From NCBI RefSeq assembly GCF_003143935.1, contig NZ_QFRX01000001.1, positions 9,376,071 to 9,440,070 of the forward strand: a stretch of DNA of 64,000 bases, read 5' to 3'. Source of the stretch: Streptomyces sp. Act143 (GTDB lineage Bacteria > Actinomycetota > Actinomycetes > Streptomycetales > Streptomycetaceae). The number at the start of each line of letters is the position of its first letter. Positions within the stretch are counted from its first letter, which is position 1. The position numbers and the translations under genes are program-made. The notes under the pieces are model-generated. The model saw only the letters and a list, made by a program, of their open reading frames with translations. It had not been told where the DNA came from and did no database searches. Shown here piece by piece: positions 22,873 to 31,286 of the stretch.

Positions 22873-23808
22873 TCAGCCCAGGGCCCGCAGCGCCGGTACG
22901 AACGCCACCAGCAGCGGCACCACCGGAACCAGCGCCGCCGTGGCCGTCAGCCCCAGCCGCCGCGCCGCCGTCAGCCGGTCCGGGGGAGTGAGGAGGCGGC
23001 GGACGCGCTGCGGCACGTGGGCGTGCGGGGCCGGGCCGGGGCCGAACACGCCCCGGTCCTCGTTGAGTTCCACCAGCGCGAGCGCCGTCGTCAGCCGCCC
23101 GAAGCGGCGCGATGCCATGTCGTCCGCGGCGAGTTCGACCAGCCGGTGCATCTCGTCGCGGAACGCGGCGAAGACCGGCACCTGCGGAAACCCGCCCGCC
23201 AGCGCCGAGGAGCAGTGCAGCAGCCAGTCGTGCCGGGCCTGCGCGTGCCCCTCCTCATGGGCCAGCAGCGCATCGAGCTGCCGGCCCTTCAAGCGCCGCA
23301 ACGCGGCCGTGGTGACGACCAGTTGGGGCGCCGAGCCGGAAAGCCACCAGGCGTCGGGGCGCTCGCCCTCCAGGACCACGAGACGAGCGGCGTAGCCCTC
23401 CTCGCCGGGCAACCGCGGGGCACGTACCAGGAGTTCGGCCCTGCGCAGCCGACGCCGGGCCCGCGCCCGCACGATCTCCCGCACCAGCATCGCCGCGCTC
23501 CACACCCCACCCAGCGCCAGCGTCACCGCGGTCGTCGCCGCCCACGTGCCGCCCGCTCCGAGTGCGTAGGCCTCCACCACCGCATGCGGCGCCGGCGCGA
23601 ACACATGACCGCGCACCGCCTGCCAGGCGGCCGCGGCGCTGAGCGTCATCGACAAGGCGCAGCACAGCAGTACGGCCGCCACCACGCACTGCCACACCCA
23701 CAGCGCGACCACCGGCTCCCGGTCCGGCCAGTCGGCCCGGGCGAGCAGCCGGGGGGCGACGACGGCGGCCAGCGCGCCGAGCAGCAGCAGTGCCGCGGGG
23801 ACCATCAT
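22873..23808 (-). CDS. M56-family (BlaR1/MecR1-like) membrane metalloprotease
   Basis: 311 residues with four hydrophobic segments: N-terminal ALLLLGALAAVVAPRLLA, VVAAVLLCCALS, TAVTLALGGVWSAAMLV, and C-terminal ALVPVVPLLVAFVPAL. The zinc motif HEEGH sits in LDALLAHEEGHAQARHDWL, before the membrane-embedded VELAADDMASRRFG (third ligand Glu). There is no C-terminal penicillin-binding sensor, so the stimulus is unknown. In Streptomyces such genes often sit beside a BlaI repressor; none is in this window. A DUF5134 gene lies 169 bp upstream on the same strand. Confidence 0.87.
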   Translation of the reverse strand: MMVPAALLLLGALAAVVAPRLLARADWPDREPVVALWVWQCVVAAVLLCCALSMTLSAAAAWQAVRGHVFAPAPHAVVEAYALGAGGTWAATTAVTLALGGVWSAAMLVREIVRARARRRLRRAELLVRAPRLPGEEGYAARLVVLEGERPDAWWLSGSAPQLVVTTAALRRLKGRQLDALLAHEEGHAQARHDWLLHCSSALAGGFPQVPVFAAFRDEMHRLVELAADDMASRRFGRLTTALALVELNEDRGVFGPGPAPHAHVPQRVRRLLTPPDRLTAARRLGLTATAALVPVVPLLVAFVPALRALG

Positions 23809-23977
23809 GGGAGCACCCTATGAGCGGCGTGCGGCCCGCGGGTACGGCATCCCGCGGCAAGTGACGCAGGACACGGCGGCGGCCGAGGGCGCGTCCCGGT
23901 GTGAAGCCGTGCAACATCTCGGCGCACAGATGCTGACCGCGCGGTGTGGTGCCGCTCGTCTCTCGGCCCGGAGCCGC

Positions 23978-24520
23978 TCACATCATCGCCAGCATCGCCA
24001 CCATCGCCATCCCCATCGACAGCCGGCACGCCCGCGCCACTTCGGGCCGGTCGCCCCATCCGGCCGCCACGGCCACGGCCCCGCCCCCCGACATGACCGG
24101 CATCAGCCGGATGCCGGAGAGCAGCACGTAGCCCGTGAAGTAGAGGAGCAGCGCCCCTGTCACCGCGGGAATCCCGGCGCCGCCGTGATGGCCGGGGGCG
24201 CCCGCCATCACGACCGCCATGTAGACCATCGCCGACGCCCCCACCAGGTGGTGCAGATGGTGGGGGCTCGTCCGCGCGGCCCACACGGCCCGCAGGGCGG
24301 CGGCCCCGAAGACGATCGCGTACCCCGTCCAGGTCCACGACGGCGGTGTGAACACCGCGGCCGGGACGGCCATGGCGGCCATGCCGAAGCCCATGAGTGC
24401 CTCGCCGCCCGCCGCGCGGCGCTGCTCCTCGACGTCGCTGCGCATCCGCAGCAGGCAGTAGGCCCCGGTCGCCGCGCACAGCGCCACCAGCAGCCAGCCG
24501 GGCGAAGCCGGTCCGTGCAC
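23978..24520 (-). CDS. DUF5134 multi-pass membrane protein
   Basis: 180 residues from the GTG at 24520, with GGGGAGG six bases upstream. Five or six transmembrane helices, for example GWLLVALCAATGAYCLL, ALMGFGMAAMAVPAAVF and ALLLYFTGYVLLSGI. Histidine-rich stretches HHLHHLVGAS and GAPGHHGG and a methionine-rich C-terminus (LSMGMAMVAMLAMM) suggest metal affinity, but this is only inference. DUF5134 proteins frequently accompany M56 proteases in actinobacteria. Divergent from the FUSC transporter. Confidence 0.8.
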   Translation of the reverse strand: MHGPASPGWLLVALCAATGAYCLLRMRSDVEEQRRAAGGEALMGFGMAAMAVPAAVFTPPSWTWTGYAIVFGAAALRAVWAARTSPHHLHHLVGASAMVYMAVVMAGAPGHHGGAGIPAVTGALLLYFTGYVLLSGIRLMPVMSGGGAVAVAAGWGDRPEVARACRLSMGMAMVAMLAMM

Positions 24521-24640
24521 ACGCGCCTCCCCGTTCGACGGTCGGACGGGGAGGGGATGCCCGGGCCGCGCGGCGCGCACGCAAGCGCAAGGGTGTACAC
24601 GGGGAGCATTCGGCGGAGCACGGGAGGTCAGCGTGTATCG

Positions 24641-24663
24641 TTTACAGGTAAAACACCTGTTAA
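24641..24663. promoter_or_regulatory. MarR-type operator before the FUSC-marR operon
   Basis: ACAGGT-AAAAC-ACCTGT at 24644-24660, flanked by TTT and TAA that extend the symmetry. It ends 11-14 bp before the FUSC ATG and is the only inverted repeat in the divergent spacer. The MarR protein encoded by the second gene is the likely ligand. Confidence 0.65.
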
Positions 24664-24673
24664 TCTTGTGGCT

Positions 24674-26317
24674 ATGAGCAGTGCCACCCCCGCCCCCGCC
24701 CCGTCACGCATCCGGCGCCTCCCCCTGGCCGGCGTCCTCCGCCTCGGCCGCCCCTCCGACATCTGGTTCAAGCCCGCCCTGAGCGTGGTCGCCGCGGTCG
24801 CCCCGCCCAATCTCACCCTCCTCGCGCTCGGCCGCCTCGACCTGGCGATGTACACGATGGCCGGGTCCCTGTGCGCGCTCTACGCCCACCACCGCCCCTA
24901 CCGCGCCCGAGCCGCCATCCTGGCCAGGGTGGTGCTCGGCATGGTCGGCGGCCTCGCCGTCTCCCTCGTCGCCGCCTCGCTCACCACCAGCGCGGCCGTT
25001 CTGGTCGCCGTCGGGGCCCTGCTGGCCGCCGTGCAGAAGGCGCTGTGCGACGCGACCCGCGTCGGCCCGCCCGGCAATGTGGTCCTCACCTTCATCACCT
25101 CGGCCTCCCTGTTCGCCCCGCAGACCCTCGGCCAGGTGCCCGGCCACCTCGCCCTCGCGCTCGCGGCCGGCGGCTGGGCCTGGGTCGTCGCCATGGCGCC
25201 CGGCCTGGTCCGGCCGCACGGCCCGGAGCGGAGGGCCACCGCCCACGCCCTGAACGCCACCGCCGCATACGTCGAGCAGCGGGACGACGCGCGTTCCAGG
25301 GCCGCCGCGGGCGCCGCGATCCAGGCCGCCTGGCAGTCCCTGCTGTCCGCCGGCGCCCGCACCGCGACCCGCCGCGCCCTGGACCGGCTCGTCGTCCGTG
25401 CCGAGGTCGCCCTCGCCGCACCCGCCGACGCCGACCCGCGGCACCTGCGTGCGTGGGCCCGCGACCTGCGCGGCACCGGACCGGTCCCGTGCACCGGGGA
25501 GGACGGCGAGCTCCTCGGCATCGACGCCGAACTCGCCGTCCCCGCGGTCCCGTTGCGGCGCCGGCTCGGCCCGCTGACCCCGCTCGCCGTGCGCACCGCC
25601 ACCGGCTGCGCCCTCGCCGGATACGCCTCCCTGGCCCTCGGCGTCGGCCGCCCGTACTGGGCCCTGGTCACCGCCGCCTCGCTGTACCAGGCCAACCTCA
25701 CCCTGACCTGGAGCCGGGGTGTCCAGCGGGTCGTCGGCAACCTCGTCGGCGTCCTGCTCTTCGCGGCAGTCGTCCCGCTCGCCCACCTCGCCCCGGTGGC
25801 GCTGGTCCTGCTCTGCCTCGTCTTCAACTTCGGTGCCGAGGCGCTCATCGGCCGCAACTACTGGCTCGGCAGCGTCTGCGTCACCCCGATGGCGCTGCTC
25901 ATCACCGAGTTCGCAGGCTTCCAGGAACCCGGCCGGCTGATCACCGAGCGGGTCGCGGACACCGTCGTCGGGGCGCTGGTCGGCTTCGCCGCCGCCGTCG
26001 CCGTCACCAACCGCCGCGCGGGCAGCCGTATCGAGCAGACGCTGACCGCCGTGGAGCGCGCCCGCGAGCGCGCCGCCCGCCTTCTCGCGGAACCGCGGTC
26101 CGACGACCCCCGTGCCCTGGAGTCCGCCCGCCGCGCCCTCGCCGCCGAGCTGGTGGAGCTGCGGGCCGCCGTGGAGGCGGCGTCCGGTGAGTGGTGGCAG
26201 GGCGCCCTGCCCCAGGAGCGGGTCGTGCGCGCCGAGCAGGCCGGACACCGTACGCTCGCCGCGACGGTACGGCACCAGGCGGTGCGGAGCGCGACGACGG
26301 AGGGCACACGGCCATGA
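24674..26317 (+). CDS. FUSC-family membrane transporter (aromatic acid exporter-like)
   Basis: 547 residues from the ATG at 24674; the ribosome site is poor, and a longer open frame upstream runs through the operator and the DUF5134 gene, so it is rejected. Two sets of transmembrane helices: about residues 35-180 (for example PALSVVAAVAPPNLTLLALG) and 305-445 (LAVRTATGCALAGYASLALGVGRPYWALVTAA...). These are split by a soluble segment and followed by a cytoplasmic helical tail. RPYWALVTAASLYQANLTLTWSRGVQRVVGNLVGVLL is the FUSC signature. Related proteins export p-hydroxybenzoate-like acids. Stop overlaps the next start (ATGA). Confidence 0.87.
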   Translation: MSSATPAPAPSRIRRLPLAGVLRLGRPSDIWFKPALSVVAAVAPPNLTLLALGRLDLAMYTMAGSLCALYAHHRPYRARAAILARVVLGMVGGLAVSLVAASLTTSAAVLVAVGALLAAVQKALCDATRVGPPGNVVLTFITSASLFAPQTLGQVPGHLALALAAGGWAWVVAMAPGLVRPHGPERRATAHALNATAAYVEQRDDARSRAAAGAAIQAAWQSLLSAGARTATRRALDRLVVRAEVALAAPADADPRHLRAWARDLRGTGPVPCTGEDGELLGIDAELAVPAVPLRRRLGPLTPLAVRTATGCALAGYASLALGVGRPYWALVTAASLYQANLTLTWSRGVQRVVGNLVGVLLFAAVVPLAHLAPVALVLLCLVFNFGAEALIGRNYWLGSVCVTPMALLITEFAGFQEPGRLITERVADTVVGALVGFAAAVAVTNRRAGSRIEQTLTAVERARERAARLLAEPRSDDPRALESARRALAAELVELRAAVEAASGEWWQGALPQERVVRAEQAGHRTLAATVRHQAVRSATTEGTRP

Positions 26318-26853
26318 CGGAACCGAACGGACGGCAGGCGGACGCGACCGGGGGCGACACCGTCTCCGCGGTCGTCCGGCAGTGGCAGGCCGTCCACCCC
26401 GGTCTCGACACCGGCCCCATGGAGATCATCGGGCGGGTCAACCGCTGTGCCGCCCTCCTCCAGCAGGCCGAGGACGCCCCGCTGCGCCGGGCCGGACTCA
26501 GCCGCCCCGAGTTCGACCTGCTCGGCGCGCTGCGCCGCACCGGCCATGAGCTGACGCCGGGCGAACTGGCCCGGGAGACCTTCTCCTCGGGCGCCGCGGT
26601 CACCAAGCGCCTCAAGCAGCTGACCGAGCGCGGTCTCGTCGAACGCCGCGGGGACACCCGTGACCGCCGGGTGGCCCACCTCCGCCTCACCGACGCCGGC
26701 CGCGAGGTCGTCGACGGCATCCTGCCCGAGCAACTCGCTTACGAGACCGCCGTCCTCGCCGTCCTCGACCCGGACCGGCAGGGCGAACTCGCCGCTCTGC
26801 TGGGTGAGTTGCTGGGGCAGTTGGAGGGCCGCCTGGGGGCGCTGCGCGCCTGA
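26314..26853 (+). CDS. MarR-family transcriptional regulator
   Basis: 179 residues; ATG overlaps the TGA of the FUSC gene by four bases, so translation is coupled. Winged helix: LSRPEFDLLGALRRTGHELTPGELARETFSSGAAVTKRLKQLTERGLVERRGDTRDRRVAHLRLTDAGREVV. The DTRDRR wing is typical. Placement as second gene of an exporter operon, with an inverted repeat before the first, suggests substrate-responsive autorepression. Confidence 0.92.
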   Translation: MTEPNGRQADATGGDTVSAVVRQWQAVHPGLDTGPMEIIGRVNRCAALLQQAEDAPLRRAGLSRPEFDLLGALRRTGHELTPGELARETFSSGAAVTKRLKQLTERGLVERRGDTRDRRVAHLRLTDAGREVVDGILPEQLAYETAVLAVLDPDRQGELAALLGELLGQLEGRLGALRA

Positions 26854-26889
26854 GCGGCGCGTCCGGAACATGCGGGCGGCGTCCCGCCA

Positions 26890-27147
26890 TTGACGTTCGC
26901 CTTGCCGTACGCCACCGGCGGCAAGGCCGTCGACGGAGTGGGCCGCGGCCCCGGCAACGCGCTCACCCTGACGGTGACGGCGGACCGCCCCGGCCGCCAC
27001 GCGCTGACCAGGGCGCCAACACCGTCACGTTCACCTCGGACGAGCTCCCCGACTTCGTCGGCGCCACGAAGCACGCCCACGGTCAGCGCCCCGCCCACGC
27101 CCCGGTGATCGGCTCGGTGACGGTGACACCGCTGTCCCGAGGACGGG
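26890..27147 (+). pseudogene. Decayed C-terminal piece of a secreted carbohydrate-active or similar protein
   Basis: Two protein-like stretches in different frames. From 26890: ALPYATGGKAVDGVGRGPGNALTL then TVTADRPGRHALT. After a frame change near 27008: GANTVTFTSDELPDFVGATKHAH and then VIGSVTVTPLS. Together they read like the last beta-sandwich of a glycoside hydrolase or carbohydrate-binding protein. There is no start, ribosome site or intact frame. It lies 36 bp after the MarR stop and next to another pseudogene. The family identification is a guess from style of sequence. Confidence 0.45.
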
Positions 27148-27156
27148 GGGCCGCCC

Positions 27157-27705
27157 CTAGAGCACCTCCGTCGCTGTCCGCCGGTGACCTGAGCGGCGGT
27201 CGTCGATGTCCTCCCAGCGGTCGCCGTAGATGTTCCGTACGACGGCCGGTTCCCGGACGAAGTCGTGCGGGAAACCGAGCGGCACCGCGCTCACCTCGCC
27301 GAGGCGCGCGACCGCGTCGGCGTCGAGGCGGACGCCGACACAGCCGAGGTTGTCGGCCAGCTGGTGCTCCTTGGTGGCCGCGACGATCGGCACGACGTTC
27401 CCGGGCCGCTGGAGCAGCCAGGCCAGCGCCACCTGGGCCGGGCTCCAGCCGCCCTGCTCGGCGATGTCCAGGACCGCGGTGATGGCCTCCTCCTGCCGCG
27501 GGTCAGGCTTGTCGCCCCAGCTGTCGAGGCAGCCCGGCTCACCACGCCGGTACTAGCCGGTGAGCTTTCCGGCCGCGAGCGGTGCCCACGCGAACACCGC
27601 CTGCCCGAACGCCCGCGCCTGAGACAGCAGTTCGCGCTCCGGTGTCCGCTCCAGAGCGAGCTCGCTCACGCCCAGGCCGGTCTTGCCGAACAGTGTGTAC
27701 CGCAC
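27157..27705 (-). pseudogene. Aldo/keto reductase pseudogene (large internal deletion plus TAG stop)
   Basis: An intact ribosome site (AAGGGG) precedes the GTG at 27705. The first codons, VRYTLFGKTGLGVSELALE, are the canonical aldo/keto reductase N-terminus. They run directly into RTPERELLSQARAFGQAVFAWAPLAAGKLTG from the C-terminal half, so about 170 residues including the catalytic Asp-Tyr-Lys-His set are missing. A TAG follows at 27553-27555, then the same frame continues through ALAWLLQRPGNVVPIVAATKEHQLADNLG to a final stop. A single frame throughout means the deletion kept phase and the stop came from point change or a small event. Not functional. Confidence 0.85.
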
Positions 27706-27801
27706 GATGAGTTCCCCTTCAGGCAGGTCGTCGTGCGTACGACGCCAGGAGGTGGAGCTCGCTCCAACGCAAGCCGCGCGGCTCGGCCCCGGAAGCGGTC
27801 T

Positions 27802-28194
27802 TCAGATGCCCGGGCGGAAGCGGATCGGGTGGTCCTCGGGCACCTCGACCAGGACGATCCGGGTCCCGTCCGGATCGGCGATCCACATCTCGATCAGCCC
27901 CCAGGGCTCCGTCACCGGTGCCCGCAGGATCTCGACGCCCCTGGCCGTGAGCTCCTCGTGCGCGGCGGTCACGTCCGCGACCTGCATCCACAGCCGCAGG
28001 GCCGGTGAGGGCGACGCCTCCGAGCGCCCGGAGACCTCCAGGAAACCGCCGCCGAGGAAGTAGACGGTGCCGCGTTCCGGGCCCGTTCCGAACTCGCGGT
28101 AGACGGCGAGGCCGAGCTGCTCGCCGTAGAAGTGCCGGGACCGTTCCGGATCGACGGGGTGGATGAGGGTCCGGCCGCTCAGTACGTGCACCAT
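27802..28194 (-). CDS. VOC-family (glyoxalase/bleomycin-resistance fold) protein
   Basis: 130 residues from the ATG at 28194; the ribosome site is weak. Begins VHVLSGRTLIHPVDPERSRHFYGEQLGLAVYREFG, the first beta-alpha-beta-beta-beta module, and ends PWGLIEMWIADPDGTRIVLVEVPEDHP, the second. Candidate metal ligands are His12 and the Glu near WGLIEMW. Such proteins include glyoxalases, dioxygenases and drug binders; nothing here fixes the substrate. Divergent from the GNAT gene by 70 bp. Confidence 0.85.
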   Translation of the reverse strand: MVHVLSGRTLIHPVDPERSRHFYGEQLGLAVYREFGTGPERGTVYFLGGGFLEVSGRSEASPSPALRLWMQVADVTAAHEELTARGVEILRAPVTEPWGLIEMWIADPDGTRIVLVEVPEDHPIRFRPGI

Positions 28195-28264
28195 GCGGCG
28201 GAGCCTAGCGGGAGGGTTACGCTCGTCGGTGCCTGTGTCGCGCCCGAGACTGGAGAAGCGCCCG

Positions 28265-28807
28265 ATGACCCGTCCCATGACCGCCGGACTCACCTTCCGC
28301 GATGCCACCGACGCCGACGTGGACGCGCTGGTCGCGCTGATCGAGTCGGCGTACCGCGGGGACTCCAGCCGGGTCGGGTGGACCACCGAGGCGGACATCC
28401 TGGAAGGGCAGCGGACCGACCCGGAGGGCGTGCTCCAGGTCATCAAGGCGCCCGACAGCCGGCTGCTCACCGTCGAGCGCGAGGGCCGGGTGGTCGCCTG
28501 CTGCCAGCTCGAACACCGCGGTGACCACGCCTACTTCGGGATGTTCGCCGTGAGCCCGCAGCTCCAGGGCGCCGGCCTCGGCAAGGTGATCATCGCGGAG
28601 GCGGAGCGGACGGTGCGGGAGGCATGGGGCGTCACGGAGATGCACATGACGGTGATCTCCGTACGCGACGACCTCATCGCCTGGTACGAGCGCCGCGGCT
28701 ACCGCCGTACGGGCCGGATGACCCCGTTCCCGTACGGCGACGAGCGCTTCGGCATCCCGCAGCGCGACGACCTGCAGTTCGAGCTGCTGGTCAAGCCGCT
28801 CGCATAA
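28265..28807 (+). CDS. GNAT-family N-acetyltransferase
   Basis: 180 residues from the ATG at 28265, with GGAG upstream. GNAT fold: LTFRDATDADVDALVALIESAYRG, acetyl-CoA-binding MFAVSPQLQGAGLGKVIIAEAE (motif A with Q-x-x-G-x-G), and LIAWYERRGYRRTGRMTPFPYGDERFG (motif B). The MTPFPYGDERFG ending is seen in small-molecule acetyltransferases. Acceptor unknown. Convergent with the GDPD gene, three bases between stops. Confidence 0.9.
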   Translation: MTRPMTAGLTFRDATDADVDALVALIESAYRGDSSRVGWTTEADILEGQRTDPEGVLQVIKAPDSRLLTVEREGRVVACCQLEHRGDHAYFGMFAVSPQLQGAGLGKVIIAEAERTVREAWGVTEMHMTVISVRDDLIAWYERRGYRRTGRMTPFPYGDERFGIPQRDDLQFELLVKPLA

Positions 28808-28810
28808 TCG

Positions 28811-29494
28811 TTACGCCGTGAAGCGGGCGGTGCGTTTGATCTCCGGGTAGTCGGTGGTCGCACCGTCCAGCTGAAGGGCGCGGACGAGACGCAGGTGGTC
28901 CTGCGTGTTCACCACCCAGCCGATGATCCTCAGGTCCGCCTTGCGGGCGTGCTCGACGATCTCCAGGGTGATCCGGCGGATGTTCAGGCAGACGGTCGCT
29001 GCGCCGGCCTCCAGCGCGCGCTCCACGATGTCGGTGCCGTACCGGCTGCCGATCAGCGCGGTCCGTACGCCCGGCACCAGGCGGGAGACCTCGGCGATCG
29101 CCTCGTCGTGGAACGAGGACACCTCGACCCGGCCCACCAGATCCCGCTTGAGCATGACCTCGGCCAGCGCCCGTGCTGCCGCGATGTCCTTGATCTCGGC
29201 CTGGAGCGGCGCCCGCACCGCCTCCAGGACCTCCTCGAAGACGGGGACCTTCTCGCCGCGGCCCGCGTCCAGGGTGCGCAGCTCGGCGAGCGTCTTCTCC
29301 GCGATCGGACCGGTCCCGTCGGTCGTGCGGTCCACGTCCGTGTCGTGCATGACGACGAGGGCCCCGTCCTTGCTGAGATGCAGGTCGAGTTCGATGACGT
29401 CGAAGCCGGCCTGCTGGGCGGCGACGAAGGAACGGAGGGTGTTCTCGGGTTCGAGACCCATGACTCCGCGATGACCGATGGTAAGGAAGTTCAA
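28811..29494 (-). CDS. Glycerophosphodiester phosphodiesterase
   Basis: 227 residues, cytoplasmic (no signal peptide). TIM-barrel GDPD signature: IGHRGVMGLEPENTLRSFVAA (HRG plus E-N-T metal and catalytic residues), DVIELDLHLSKDGALVVMHDTDVDRTTDG (E-D metal ligands and second catalytic His), AEIKD. All catalytic residues are present. Hydrolyses glycerophosphodiesters to glycerol-3-phosphate and an alcohol during lipid turnover. Confidence 0.93.
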   Translation of the reverse strand: MNFLTIGHRGVMGLEPENTLRSFVAAQQAGFDVIELDLHLSKDGALVVMHDTDVDRTTDGTGPIAEKTLAELRTLDAGRGEKVPVFEEVLEAVRAPLQAEIKDIAAARALAEVMLKRDLVGRVEVSSFHDEAIAEVSRLVPGVRTALIGSRYGTDIVERALEAGAATVCLNIRRITLEIVEHARKADLRIIGWVVNTQDHLRLVRALQLDGATTDYPEIKRTARFTA

Positions 29495-29783
29495 GGTTCA
29501 ACTCGCTTCCGTCGACGGCGGCTCGGCTTCCGCAGCCTAATGGCCTCGCCCGGTGATGAACCCCTGCGTACACGGGGGATCGGGGTGGCGCGAGGGGCGG
29601 ACCTGGCCGTGACCGCGCCCGCCGGTCACCCTGGGGTGGGCGAGTCCCGCGGGCATTGACCGCTCATGCCCTCAAGAGGATCACGTATACCCGCGTCTGG
29701 CGCCTTCATGGCTTTCCGCAGGAAAAAGTTTCGTGACCATGTGAGGGCGCAGGATAATTTGCGGAGCCCCCTCTTGCTGGCAG

Positions 29784-29820
29784 GAACCTCGAACACATAC
29801 GGTGTCCTTACGCGAGGTTC
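29784..29820. promoter_or_regulatory. Inverted repeat in the leader of the DUF6421 operon
   Basis: GAACCTCG (29784-29791) and CGAGGTTC (29813-29820) are perfect complements around a 21-base interval holding ACAC...GTGT. It ends 10 bp before the GGAGG ribosome site of the DUF6421 gene at 29839. The rest of 29495-29783 is a gene-free control region in which I find no other firm element. Confidence 0.45.
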
Positions 29821-29838
29821 TCCCGTGGAGGATGGGAC

Positions 29839-31236
29839 ATGACGGAAATTCTTGTGCAGGCGGCTATGGGGGAGCAGGTTCCTCCCGCGACCAGGGTGGT
29901 GGATCACCCGGCGTGGCCCGTGCTCAAGGGTGCCGTGGAGCGGATCAGGCCGTGGCAGTCCAAGGACGGGTCCATCGACTTCTCCGCCGAGGGTGCCCCG
30001 GAGCGTGCGGCGGCCGAGGCCGCGGTGCGCGAGGTGGCCGATGCCGTCGAGGAGCTGTCTCCGCTGCTCCCGCACGACCGCGCCTACCACGAGGCCCTGG
30101 TCAAGGACCTCCAGCGGTGGGCCGAGAGCGGTTTCGAGGTGCCGGACTTCCTGGACTCGCTGCTGGCCTTCCAGCCCGCCCAGGGGCGCGCGGACGGGCT
30201 CCAGCACCTGGTCGTCTTCCCGATGTACACGCAGAACGGCAACCCCGACCGCAATCTCGAAGCGGTGGTGCTGCGCATGGTGTGGCCGGAGTGGCTGGCC
30301 GAGCTGGAGCGCACGCGCTACGACAACCCGCTGTTCTGCGGCATCAAGTTCGAGGACTTCACGGCCGGTTACGACACCAACTCCGCCGTGCTCTTCCCCG
30401 AGACGATCGCCGTGCGCGAGGCGCCGGAACGATTCTCCTGGGGTGGCATCTTCTGCGACCGCGAGGCCGCCCGCTTCCGCCGGGTGACCGACGCCGCCGT
30501 CGACATCCTGGGCCTGGAGCTGCCCGAGGACATCGCCGCGATGGTCCACGACCAGAAGCGCTGCGAGGAGGCCTTCGTCCTGTGGGACATGGTCCACGAC
30601 CGCACCCACAGCCACGGCGACCTGCCCTTCGACCCGTTCATGATCAAGCAGCGCCAGCCGTTCTGGATGTACGGCCTGGAGGAGCTGCGCTGCGACCTCA
30701 CCGCCTTCAAGGAGGCCGTGAAGCTGGAGGCCGACGGCGTCCCGCAGGCCCGTGACGTGCAGTACGCCGTCCTCTTCGACCGCATGTTCCGCTTCCCGGT
30801 CACCGGTGAGCGGGTGCGCAACTACGACGGCCTCGGCGGCCAGCTGCTCTTCGCCTACCTGCACAGGCACGACGTCGTCCGCTGGACCGACAACAAGCTG
30901 CACATCGACTGGCAGCGCGCCCCGCAGGTCACCAACCAGCTCTGCGCCGACATCGAGCAGCTCTACCGCGACGGCATCGACCGCCCGAAGCTCGTCCACT
31001 GGTTCGCCGGGTACGAGCTGGTCTCCACCTACCTCGCCCCGCACCCCGGCTCCAAGTGGGCCAAGGGTCCGGACGCCCTGGACCTGACCCAGCCGCCACG
31101 CAAGCTCGTCGATGACGTGCTTCCGGACGAGTTTCCGCTGAGCATGTTCTATGAGGCCCTCTCCAAGAAGCTGAAGAACGTGATCGCCGACACCAAGGGC
31201 ATCCGTGCGGAGAGCGCCGAGCAGGTCGCCGCGTGA
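29839..31236 (+). CDS. DUF6421 protein, first gene of a three-gene operon
   Basis: 465 residues from the ATG at 29839 with GGAGGATGGGAC immediately before. No known catalytic domain is recognised. Notable conserved-looking stretches: VFPMYTQNGNPDRNLEAVVLRMVWPEWLAELE, FSWGGIFCDREAARFRRV, WDMVHDRTHSHGDLPFDPFMIKQRQPFWMYGLEELRCDL, VQYAVLFDRMFRFPVTG. The VHDRTHSHGDLPFD segment has three histidines and two aspartates in a short span, which could bind metal. There is no signal peptide. The downstream SDR and threonine-aldolase-type genes suggest a metabolic, amino- or keto-acid-related role (inference). Confidence 0.85.
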   Translation: MTEILVQAAMGEQVPPATRVVDHPAWPVLKGAVERIRPWQSKDGSIDFSAEGAPERAAAEAAVREVADAVEELSPLLPHDRAYHEALVKDLQRWAESGFEVPDFLDSLLAFQPAQGRADGLQHLVVFPMYTQNGNPDRNLEAVVLRMVWPEWLAELERTRYDNPLFCGIKFEDFTAGYDTNSAVLFPETIAVREAPERFSWGGIFCDREAARFRRVTDAAVDILGLELPEDIAAMVHDQKRCEEAFVLWDMVHDRTHSHGDLPFDPFMIKQRQPFWMYGLEELRCDLTAFKEAVKLEADGVPQARDVQYAVLFDRMFRFPVTGERVRNYDGLGGQLLFAYLHRHDVVRWTDNKLHIDWQRAPQVTNQLCADIEQLYRDGIDRPKLVHWFAGYELVSTYLAPHPGSKWAKGPDALDLTQPPRKLVDDVLPDEFPLSMFYEALSKKLKNVIADTKGIRAESAEQVAA

Positions 31237-31286
31237 ACGAGCGCGGTACCGGGAACACTGCACGGCAAGCTCAGGAGGCGAAGAAC

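Noticed and set aside
23807..24673. N-terminal extension of the FUSC protein
   Set aside because: It crosses the operator and the antisense DUF5134 gene and carries no transporter-like sequence.
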